DNA of 64,000 nucleotides from Pantoea sp. At-9b (GTDB lineage Bacteria; Pseudomonadota; Gammaproteobacteria; Enterobacterales; Enterobacteriaceae), in NCBI RefSeq assembly GCF_000175935.2, contig NC_014837.1:2418001-2482000 (forward strand), given 5' to 3'. Positions 57,628 through 64,000 of the stretch are shown here, piece after piece. The translations under genes were made by a program, and so were the position numbers. Under the pieces are notes generated by a model, which did no database searches, was not told where the DNA came from, and saw only the letters and a program-made list of their open reading frames with translations. Positions within the stretch are counted from its first letter, which is position 1; each line of letters opens with the position of its first letter.

Positions 57628-59522
57628 TCCGATGCCTCCATATCATCCTCAACTCCTAACTCATCGGCTTCAAGAGTTTCTTCGTTCCTCAATATGTTGA
57701 ACACTAGAAATTTCTTCACAGCCGCCTCGAAGTCAGCCTTAAGTACGCTGGAGTAATCTGTTTCCATGTAAGCCTCTGCGCACCACTCATCGTCAGCCGT
57801 GACCTGTTTCTTCACGCACAAGCCTGGGATATCCTCCCTGTTCTTATATGAGTGAAGCCATTTATCTCTGATGTTTTCCCAGCGGCCTGATACATCTGTC
57901 CGACCTTGCTGTTTAGTTTTCTCAAACCCATCATCTTTCCAGTATCCAAACCAGGTTTTTCTGCCTTCAGCCTCATGTGGTTTGTGAGCAGTGAAGACCA
58001 TAATGCATGTAATTGTTCCCACTGGGGTAAAAAGTTCGTCAGGCATGGACATAACGGCTTCAAGACAGTGCTTAGATAATAAGGTATGCTTTGTTTCATG
58101 TGGAGTGATTACGCAAGACATTGGAACAATAGCGATTCCAATCCCTCCGACTCTCAGGCAATCAAGCATGTGCTCAACAAACGCTAATTCGTGAAGGCCT
58201 TTTCCTTTCTGAGCATAGGGGGGGTTAATCATTCCTATATCAGGCTGGCGAGAGTTAATTTCTTTAGTTATCGCGTCATCAAAGCAACTGCCTTGGTGTA
58301 GATTAGCTTTTCCATCACCGCGAAGGATCATATTGCTAGCCGCGAGCGCATACATATTTGGTTGCTGCTCTACACCTATTAATCCATATTGTTTTACCCT
58401 TGCTTTTTCGTCTTCAGTTATGCATTTTTTAAACATTTGATGCATTGCCGAAACGAGAAAACCACCAGTACCACAGCAGGGGTCAAAAACCGTGCTATCT
58501 TTCTGCACATTTGCAATACGCGAAAAAAGATCTGTGATATGACGGGGAGTCAGCACAATTCCAAGAGCCTTTTTATCCCCGCCTGTGTATCTCAAGAACT
58601 CTCCATAAAACTGCCCTATGATATCGTAATCATGGTATACGCTTATGAATGGCCAAGCATGAGTGTTGATTTTGTCAATCAAGTTATAGAGCGGGCTCTC
58701 ACCTGTAAGTTTATCCGCTCGACTCAATTCTGGATGAACACGTAAAAATGAGTACGGCTGAATCATATTTTGTTTTTTTGCATGAGGTATGTCAGACTTC
58801 TTGATTTCCTCCTCAATAGCGTCACAGAGTTTTTCTGGTAACTCATCAGGTGTGTAAATAGAAAATACTTTTGAGAACGCAATATTGCTCAAAGCAATCA
58901 GAACCCCGCTTACTAGAAGCGGTTTTTCGCTTTCGCTGAGTTTTGCATAATCACGCATGTAATTGTGAAGCTCTTTCGAAAATGACATTAAGTCAGAAAG
59001 GCGACCTTTTTCGACTTCTGGATCGTATGTTGCATGTTCAATTAGATTGTCGAAATTAATTATTTTATCAATCTGAGTGCCACTTTTGTTATTCAGTGGC
59101 TTACATTCAGGAACAAAACCTGCAACACTTCTAGGCTGTAAATATGTCGAAACACGCAAACCAGATTGCGTCTGACCGCTACAACCTATAGCAATGACAT
59201 TAAACTCTTTTGCTAAATAACTTGCGTAATGAATAGCACCATCAACAGCAAAGTCTTTAGGGCAATCCAACAACTCACTAGCATGTTTTTTGTTGTCTGC
59301 CTTGCATTCAAAAATAATTACAAAGTCTTGAATTTTTTTTGATTTTATTATGAACTCCGGGGCACCCACGCCACCCTTTCCAGTCTTACTCGCACTTCTC
59401 AGCAGACTTTGTATTTTCGTATTTTGACTTCTCTGTTCTTCAATTATTATATCTTCATGATCAAAATAACCAAGATTCCTCAGGGTATCCCTAACGATGT
59501 TTTCTGTAATTCTTTCGTTCAT
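57624..59522 (-). CDS. BcgI-like nuclease-methyltransferase (type IIB restriction-modification, A subunit)
   Basis: 632 residues from ATG 59522 (AGGT upstream). An N-terminal PD-(D/E)xK nuclease (P55-E56, D66, then FECK with E72 and K74) is fused to an N6-adenine methyltransferase: motif I VFDPCCGTGGFL (D347) and motif IV MINPPYAQKG (N433-Y436). TPRHITDLF and LIGVEQQPNMYALAASNMIL are HsdM-like. A single cleavage-plus-methylation subunit of this size, followed by a ~320-residue two-TRD subunit, is the BcgI layout. Both genes are intact and coupled. It fills the gap between broken A and intact Q. Confidence 0.82.
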   Translation of the reverse strand: MNERITENIVRDTLRNLGYFDHEDIIIEEQRSQNTKIQSLLRSASKTGKGGVGAPEFIIKSKKIQDFVIIFECKADNKKHASELLDCPKDFAVDGAIHYASYLAKEFNVIAIGCSGQTQSGLRVSTYLQPRSVAGFVPECKPLNNKSGTQIDKIINFDNLIEHATYDPEVEKGRLSDLMSFSKELHNYMRDYAKLSESEKPLLVSGVLIALSNIAFSKVFSIYTPDELPEKLCDAIEEEIKKSDIPHAKKQNMIQPYSFLRVHPELSRADKLTGESPLYNLIDKINTHAWPFISVYHDYDIIGQFYGEFLRYTGGDKKALGIVLTPRHITDLFSRIANVQKDSTVFDPCCGTGGFLVSAMHQMFKKCITEDEKARVKQYGLIGVEQQPNMYALAASNMILRGDGKANLHQGSCFDDAITKEINSRQPDIGMINPPYAQKGKGLHELAFVEHMLDCLRVGGIGIAIVPMSCVITPHETKHTLLSKHCLEAVMSMPDELFTPVGTITCIMVFTAHKPHEAEGRKTWFGYWKDDGFEKTKQQGRTDVSGRWENIRDKWLHSYKNREDIPGLCVKKQVTADDEWCAEAYMETDYSSVLKADFEAAVKKFLVFNILRNEETLEADELGVEDDMEASE

Positions 59523-60224
59523 TTTAACCTGCAAAAAAATAAGTTTCGCATTAAATCCCTTAGCACCTAAGCTCATTCAGGTGTCAAACTCACCTTCAAA
59601 TGTTGCTCTTCGGCACGTTTTTAATGGAACGTGCTATAGTGCCCCCCACCTAACCTCTCCAAACCGAATCCCCTTAAGGTACCGAGGGAAAGTCATTACA
59701 AAACCAATAATGTTAGCACTAATACCCTTCAAGTCCTATGATGATTCATCCTTAACTGAAGGAATTAGATGCACAGAGTACCTCATGCTAATGAGATACT
59801 CGTCCCAGCATATTTTCGTCCGCAGGCGGCTTCAATAATGAGAATAGGGCATAACATTTCTTTTGTACCTCGCTCTACTTGTACTGGCTAGCCGCATTTC
59901 GCTAAAGCCGTTAACTTGCACCCTCAATGGCGGCTTGTTTGAGCATTCACTTTTGGTTGGTAGCAGTGCTTAAATGGAAGTATGCTTTTGGCACAGCATG
60001 TGTTAAAACCGCTTTATATCAAAGTCATAACACGATTTGAACTAAAGCAAGCGCATTTAGGTTAAATCTGCGAGTTCTTTCCTAGGTAAAAATCATAATT
60101 TCGTCTGAACGCGCGTCCTGCAATGTGTAGTTAGGGTTTTCACAAAGCCTAGGTACAGAGCTGCCTGTCAGATTAGTTAAGCGCTATGCAGTAAGAGTGG
60201 TAGAAAAAGCCTGACTAATACAAA
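59523..60224. other. Non-coding spacer between the restriction genes and gene Q
   Basis: 702 bp with no supported gene. It should contain the promoter of the restriction operon. A hairpin gcacgtt/aacgtgc lies at 59614-59634. No sequence like the P2-family cos end was recognised. It may be residue of the 3' part of A and the cos region replaced on insertion of the cassette. Confidence 0.4.
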
Positions 60225-61265
60225 TTAGGCCGTGCTGGCTGCCTCCAGCTCGTAGGGGCGGAAAGTGATTACCTCATCATCAATCCAGCTGTTGATTTCC
60301 TTCAGACGCTCTTGCAACGGTGTCAACTCATTGCGGACAAATACCTGCGACGCTTTCACCGCATCCCCAAACCCGCCGGAGTTGTCGGGAATTATGCCCA
60401 TCATCTGCGGCGGCACGCGGTGCGCGCTTAACAGGTCGTCGCGGCTGGCCTTCTTGATATTAAAAAAATCATCCCGCGTAGCGACCTCACTCAGCGGCAG
60501 AATTTTGATCCCGTCCGGTTTTCCGTTCGGCGCATACATAAAAAGATTCCGAAAATTGCCTAAGCCTTTTGTATCACGCATCGCCTGGCGCATCCGGTCA
60601 GTATCGCTGCTGCTCTGCGCCGCGTCAGTCATATACAGGATGTAACCGGCGTGCGCGCCGTTCTTGTAATACTTGCGGCGGAACAGCGTCGCCAACTCAT
60701 TCAGCCAGCCTGAGTTAAGCGCGCTGAGATATTCCGGCAGGCCGTACAGCTCCTGATTGATATCCGGTTCAATCAGGTGAAACACCTGTCCGGACTCAAA
60801 CTGGTGCGCATCCTTCCATTCGTTGATAAACCAGTACACGCCATCGTCAACCCCGCGCCGCGTGTATTTGGCCGGTGTCGTTTCCAGCCGCAGCGGCTGG
60901 CCGAGCGCATTGCGGCGTAACTCAGCAAAAGCATTGCCAAACACAAGATAATCCAGCGCAAACTTACTGAATTCCTTCTGACTCAGCAGCGGATGCGGGA
61001 TAAAGGTTGAGGCCAGAATGTTGCGCTTCACATACAGCGGTGAGCTGTGATGCACCGCCGAGCGCAGGCTTTTCGCCAGTCCGTGAAAGCTGACCGGTGG
61101 CTCATACCAGCGACCGTTATGGATGCACTCGGCATAATCCAAAATATCGCGCTTATCCATCACCGGCATCGGATCGTCAAAGGTGAACGCTTCAACCGAC
61201 TGTGATGCTTCAAGGGCTGGCCGGACAGGAGCGGAAAATGCCTTTCGGCCTTTGCGTTTACTCAT
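60225..61265 (-). CDS. P2-like portal protein Q
   Basis: 346 residues, full length for the gpQ portal family (P2: 344). It forms the dodecameric portal for DNA packaging. Conserved blocks: YEPPVSFHGLAKSLRSAVHH, PLLSQKEFSKFALDYLVFGN, GQVFHLIEPDINQELYGLPE and SAHRVPPQMMGIIPDNSGGF. The start overlaps the P stop as TGATG. Intact, although nothing remains for it to work with. Confidence 0.92.
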   Translation of the reverse strand: MSKRKGRKAFSAPVRPALEASQSVEAFTFDDPMPVMDKRDILDYAECIHNGRWYEPPVSFHGLAKSLRSAVHHSSPLYVKRNILASTFIPHPLLSQKEFSKFALDYLVFGNAFAELRRNALGQPLRLETTPAKYTRRGVDDGVYWFINEWKDAHQFESGQVFHLIEPDINQELYGLPEYLSALNSGWLNELATLFRRKYYKNGAHAGYILYMTDAAQSSSDTDRMRQAMRDTKGLGNFRNLFMYAPNGKPDGIKILPLSEVATRDDFFNIKKASRDDLLSAHRVPPQMMGIIPDNSGGFGDAVKASQVFVRNELTPLQERLKEINSWIDDEVITFRPYELEAASTA

Positions 61266-61538
61266 CAGTAGAATTCCATGAAAGAAGGATATGCGCCACC
61301 GCTGGCCGCGGTAAGCGGTTCGTTTAGCAGTGCATGCATGATGGCCCAGGCGACGTCGGCGTGGCTGGCGTTTTCGCTGCGGCTGACTCGTAGGTGGAAC
61401 GGTTGCCGCTGGCGGTCATGGTTTTGCGGATAGCCATAAACGACTGCGTGATGTCGGTCTGGCCCGCGTCATATTCGAGGCGACCGCTGCTGATGGTGTC
61501 TTTCGCCTTCAGCATCATCGCGGTTTTCACCTCGGGCC
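61265..61538 (-). pseudogene. Terminase large subunit P, 3' remnant
   Basis: The minus strand reads VKTAMMLKAKDTISSGRLEY and FMAIRKTMTASG, the C-terminal part of P2 gpP. After a frameshift near 61385-61393 it continues as SRSENASHADVAWAIMHALL ... YPSFMEFY, stop. The stop overlaps the Q start. The 5' ~500 codons are gone: the match ends at about 61536, where endolysin sequence begins on the other strand. Confidence 0.85.
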
Positions 61539-61703
61539 TGTAACGCCTGCGGTTCGACGCTGGTGCAGCTGCTGAACAAGGGCCGCTGGTCTGATGCCTG
61601 CCATCAGCTGAAACGCTGGGTGTATGTGAATGGCGTGTTTAACGTGGAGCTGGATAACCGCCGTGGGCGGGAAATGGCCTGGTGCCTGAAGGGGGCAACA
61701 TGA
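61539..61703 (+). pseudogene. Phage endolysin (lysozyme-like K), 3' remnant
   Basis: 55 codons without a start: STLVQLLNKGRWSDACHQLK then RWVYVNGVFN and REMAWCLKGAT. This matches the C-terminus of RrrD/T4-type phage lysozymes. The catalytic Glu region is lost. Its stop overlaps the lysB start (ATGA). Its left end directly abuts the P remnant, marking a deletion junction near 61537-61541. Confidence 0.8.
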
Positions 61704-62149
61704 GCCGCATCATCGCCACACTGTTAGCCGTTGCACTGCTGGCACTGTCCTTTACCGGCTGGCGCTGGTCGGTTGCCAGTGACGAGCTGGCCGGTGCGCA
61801 GAAGATTATCGGCACCCTGTCGGCCGGTATTGAAAGCCGCGACAGAGCGATCACCCGGCTGAGTACGGAAAACCGTGAAGGCCAGAAACGCGAGGCCACA
61901 TTGCGGCTGATGCAGGGGCGGGCCAGTACTGGCGCGCTCAACTGTGAAATGCAAATACAGAGGGAAACCGATGCGAACCCGACATTACGCGACTGCTCTG
62001 CTGCTCCTTTGCCTGACGCTGTTATCCGGCTGCACACCCGTCCCGCCTTCACCAGCGCCAGAGATTATCTGGACTGGATGTCCACGCGTGACCAGTTGCC
62101 TGATACCGGGCAACAGCCTGAAAACGGCGGGCGATCTGGCGGCGGATAA
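61700..62149 (+). CDS. LysB/Rz-like i-spanin
   Basis: 149 residues. One N-terminal membrane helix (IIATLLAVALLALSFTGW) is followed by a periplasmic coiled-coil region (SDELAGAQKIIGTLSAGIES, RDRAITRLSTENREG), the i-spanin layout; a Pro-rich polar C-terminus follows. Ribosome site GAAGGGGG. The o-spanin gene starts inside it in another frame. Together they fuse inner and outer membranes in the last step of lysis. Intact, but with the endolysin broken it has no pathway. Confidence 0.85.
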   Translation: MSRIIATLLAVALLALSFTGWRWSVASDELAGAQKIIGTLSAGIESRDRAITRLSTENREGQKREATLRLMQGRASTGALNCEMQIQRETDANPTLRDCSAAPLPDAVIRLHTRPAFTSARDYLDWMSTRDQLPDTGQQPENGGRSGGG

Positions 62150-62363
62150 CCGACAGTTAGAGGCGGAGCTCGTCTCCTGCGGGTTGCAGGTGGAAACCAT
62201 TAAAGACTGCCAGGAGGAACATGATGCTGAAACCGAAACAACTGCGCGAGGCGCTGACAGCCAGCGTCCCGATGCTGCAAAGAAGCGAACGTGTTTATCG
62301 ATAACGGGCGCATTGTCTCGACGCTCGCGACCTCCCTGTCGTTTGAATATCAGTATCAGCTGA
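61971..62363 (+). CDS. LysC/Rz1-like o-spanin lipoprotein, nested in lysB
   Basis: ATG 61971 (AGAGGGA upstream) lies in a different frame inside lysB. Signal MRTRHYATALLLLCLTLLSG ends in the lipobox LSGC, with C21 lipidated. The short mature part is Pro-rich at first (TPVPPSPAPEIIW), then CPRVTSCLIPGNS and the conserved ending VSCGLQVETIKDCQEEH. The frame runs 130 codons, ~30-40 more than usual, overlapping gene R by 140 bp. The extra tail may be an artefact of local decay. Confidence 0.75.
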   Translation: MRTRHYATALLLLCLTLLSGCTPVPPSPAPEIIWTGCPRVTSCLIPGNSLKTAGDLAADNRQLEAELVSCGLQVETIKDCQEEHDAETETTARGADSQRPDAAKKRTCLSITGALSRRSRPPCRLNISIS

Positions 62364-62679
62364 ACATGGTGATCACCGACTACACCGGCGACATTGATCT
62401 GCTGATTGTGCATTGCTGGCCTGGCTGCGGGTAAATGAACCCGACGTAATGGCAACGGAAGAAAAGCGACGCACCGGGTTTACGTTCAAAGCCGATGTGG
62501 TCAGCGACACTGCCAGTGATATCTGTATTGATATTCAGATAACTGAGCGGGTGATCGTCAGGCAGGAAGGTGATGCGCTGCATGTTACACACGTTGGCGA
62601 GAATCCTCTGCCGGAAAATGACGCCCGGCCGGTGCAGATGTATTCACAGGGTGAGCTTATCAGCGAATGGCTGTCATGA
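62221..62679 (+). pseudogene. Tail completion gene R, frameshifted twice
   Basis: P2 gpR-like in three frames: MLKPKQLREALTASVPMLQ; then from ~62294 FIDNGRIVSTLATSLSFEYQ ... TDYTGDIDLLIV; then from 62413 LAWLRVNEPDVMATEEKRRT ... GELISEWLS. The first shift is near 62285-62293 and the second (one base missing) at ~62411. The stop overlaps the S start (ATGA). Not functional. Confidence 0.85.
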
Positions 62680-63125
62680 GCGGGCTGGAACTGGTCGAGG
62701 ACAGGCTAAATGCGCTGATAAATAACCTGTCTGCACCGGCACGCAAAGAGATGGCACGAAATATTGCTAAGAAACTACGCGCCAGCCAGCAGCAGAACAT
62801 CAAGCGCTATCAGGCACCGGACGGCACGCCCTTTAAACCCCGAAAAACGCAGCCGGTACGCAGCAAGAAAGGCCGGGTTAAGCGTGAGATGTTCACGAAG
62901 CTGCGCACCGCAAAATACATGAAAGCAAAGGCTGACTCCGACAGCGCCATGATTGAATTTACCGGCCGCGTGCTGCGCATGGCCCGCGTGCATCATTACG
63001 GGCAGCGCGACTGGGCATCACGGAATGGTAAAGAGGTATTGTATGAGGCTCGTCCTTTGCTAGGTATAAATGAAAATGAGTTAAGGCTAATTGAGCAAGT
63101 TTTAATTGGGAGGTTAAGTGAGTGA
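62676..63125 (+). CDS. P2-like tail completion/virion morphogenesis protein S
   Basis: 149 residues, full length for gpS. DRLNALINNLSAPARKEMAR, KYQAPDGTPFKPRK-like RYQAPDGTPFKPRKTQPVRS and VHHYGQRDWASRNGKEVLYE are family-typical. The start overlaps the R stop. The last ~30 codons are more AT-rich than the rest. The stop codon lies in a 12-bp hairpin. It is the last recognisable phage gene; V, W, J and later tail genes are absent. Confidence 0.85.
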   Translation: MSGLELVEDRLNALINNLSAPARKEMARNIAKKLRASQQQNIKRYQAPDGTPFKPRKTQPVRSKKGRVKREMFTKLRTAKYMKAKADSDSAMIEFTGRVLRMARVHHYGQRDWASRNGKEVLYEARPLLGINENELRLIEQVLIGRLSE

Positions 63126-63143
63126 TTTACATCACTCACTTAA
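63114..63143. terminator. Hairpin at the end of gene S
   Basis: Perfect 12-bp stem ttaagtgagtga/tcactcacttaa with 6-nt loop; no T-run follows, so it may not be an intrinsic terminator. It includes the S stop codon and may mark the junction with foreign DNA. Confidence 0.45.
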
Positions 63144-63160
63144 TAGGAAAGTAATAAAAA

Positions 63161-64000
63161 TCAGATATCTCTAATGTATTTTATCATATCCATTGCAATC
63201 GGGAGGTATTCTGGAGATAATTTCTTATCTTCACAGTAATCAACTATAATCTTTAATCTTTCGGCAACAACTGTGAGAATGTCTTTGCAAAGACTCACTT
63301 CTGCAGCCATTAATTTGCTGGGGTAAATTTCAAAATTCTTAATTGTATTCTGCAAGTTAAGTGATTGAACCTCAACAATTGATACTTCCTTATGTATCTC
63401 AGAGTTTATAGCTGATAAATCCCCTTTAATAGCATCAGAGAAAAGATCGATGTCATATCGAAATGGATTGACTTCCTTATCAGCGAGGTAAAATTCGTAA
63501 TGCCCTGACTTGATTATTTCTTTCAAAATCAACTTGTCAACTTTCGGATCTTTGAGAGTCATTGTCGCATGATGGATGTCATTTATAGTCTCGACTTCAA
63601 CACCAGATTTCTTCAGGATTTTTTTTGCTGCTTTAACCCACTGAACCGTGCTTTCCTGATGCTTCCTGTGAATCGTTGGGGCTAATGCATGAGCCAACTC
63701 ATCTTCAGTTGCTTCTTTTAAAGCATTTTCGACAGGAATTAGAAACGGGGATCTTTCTAGATCGCCCGGGGAGCAATAATTGACATTCTCGACAATTTTG
63801 ACACCGCCGGCCTTATAACACTGAGCAACGAGTCTTGAGCAAAACTGACCTTTGACATTTGCTGTTTTAGGTTTTTTATCCTTCCCTGCTTTTATAGCCT
63901 CAGATGTACTATAGCTTGAGCCTACTAAAGTGCGTGATGTTGTAGTTATTAACTTCATGACATCAGCATTAACCTCACTTTTTAGGCGTAATACTTTAAT
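63161..64000 (-). CDS. NlpC/P60- or YiiX-like protein, C-terminal part, cut by the window edge
   Basis: The minus-strand frame is open to the right edge (IKVLRLKSEVNADVMKLITT), so the start is outside. The first visible domain has VKGQFCSRLVAQCYKAGGVK, the C-S-x-L-V motif with a catalytic-type cysteine seen in permuted papain-fold (YiiX/NlpC-P60) hydrolases; the histidine should lie upstream. YSTSEAIKAGKDKK before it fits too. A helical C-terminal ~180 residues (KILKKSGVEVETINDIHHA, LCKDILTVVAERLKIIVDYC) is of unknown role. AT-rich cargo gene. Confidence 0.6.
   Translation of the reverse strand: MKVLRLKSEVNADVMKLITTTSRTLVGSSYSTSEAIKAGKDKKPKTANVKGQFCSRLVAQCYKAGGVKIVENVNYCSPGDLERSPFLIPVENALKEATEDELAHALAPTIHRKHQESTVQWVKAAKKILKKSGVEVETINDIHHATMTLKDPKVDKLILKEIIKSGHYEFYLADKEVNPFRYDIDLFSDAIKGDLSAINSEIHKEVSIVEVQSLNLQNTIKNFEIYPSKLMAAEVSLCKDILTVVAERLKIIVDYCEDKKLSPEYLPIAMDMIKYIRDI

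Larger units (their letters stand above)
50381..63125. mobile_element. Decayed P2/186-type prophage with defence cargo
   Basis: The run cI-cox-cII-early genes-A ... Q-P-lysis-R-S follows P2/186 order. It has lost int, the capsid genes (O, N, M, L), most of P, the 5' part of the endolysin, and everything after S. A and R are broken. Two intact cargo modules sit in known cargo positions: a TIR-SIR2 gene after cI, and a BcgI-like system between A and Q. No att duplication or tRNA was found, and the right end is uncertain; it may continue past 63125. Confidence 0.85.

Noticed and set aside
59523..60224. P2-type cos site near gene Q
   Set aside because: Looked for a GGCG-rich cohesive end sequence such as that of P2; nothing comparable is present.
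1..64000. CRISPR arrays, rRNA or tRNA genes
   Set aside because: No regularly spaced repeats, no rRNA-like blocks and no cloverleaf with a CCA-type end were noticed in reading both strands.

Overview
The window is a chromosomal segment of an enterobacterium, most likely Pantoea or another member of the Erwiniaceae. The basis is gene order and protein similarity recalled from Escherichia coli, not a database search. Bases 1 to about 46,800 follow the E. coli order closely: dadX-dadA, ycgB, fadR, nhaB, dsbB, ycgN, ycgM, ycgL, minCDE, rnd, fadD, yeaY, tsaB, yoaA, yoaB, yoaH, pabB, nudL, sdaA, pdeD, yoaE, manXYZ, yobD, rlmA, cspC-yobF, yebO, yobH, kdgR, yebQ, htpX, prc, proQ, msrC, letA-letB, rsmF and pphA. 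Some expected neighbours are missing. mntP is absent between yobD and rlmA, mgrB is absent between yebO and yobH, and an extra metallo-beta-lactamase-fold gene lies beside yebO.

The backbone covers D-alanine catabolism (dadAX), fatty-acid regulation and activation (fadR, and fadD with a visible FadR operator), Na+/H+ exchange (nhaB), disulfide formation (dsbB), division-site placement (minCDE), tRNA maturation and modification (rnd, tsaB), folate and serine metabolism (pabB, sdaA), c-di-GMP turnover (pdeD), mannose uptake (manXYZ), envelope proteolysis (htpX, prc), RNA chaperones (cspC, proQ), lipid transport between membranes (letAB) and rRNA methylation (rlmA, rsmF). Several short genes were read directly from the sequence: a 51-codon leader ORF overlapping the yoaE start, a shortened yobF, and two small membrane proteins near 46.9 and 47.7 kb. 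A 206-nt nested stem-loop element lies between yebQ and htpX.

From about 46.9 to 50.2 kb the content becomes accessory: small hypothetical proteins, a lipoprotein, a DUF616-like glycosyltransferase and a small secreted DUF3761-like protein.

From 50.4 to about 63.1 kb lies a decayed P2/186-type prophage. Its immunity and early genes are readable (cI, cox, cII, four small early genes). The replication gene A is broken by an in-frame TAG, a frameshift and truncation. Portal gene Q is intact. Terminase P and the endolysin survive only as 3' stubs joined by a deletion, gene R is frameshifted, and gene S is intact. I find no integrase, capsid, sheath or tail-fibre gene. Two cargo modules are intact. 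One is a single protein joining a TIR-like domain to a SIR2-type NADase domain; it lies directly downstream of cI, where int would be expected. The other is a two-gene BcgI-like (type IIB) restriction-modification system in the gene A to gene Q slot. The picture is of a grounded prophage kept, or at least surviving, for its defence cargo. The TIR-SIR2 gene is the best candidate here for a little-described defence system. The window ends inside a gene for an NlpC/P60- or YiiX-like protein.
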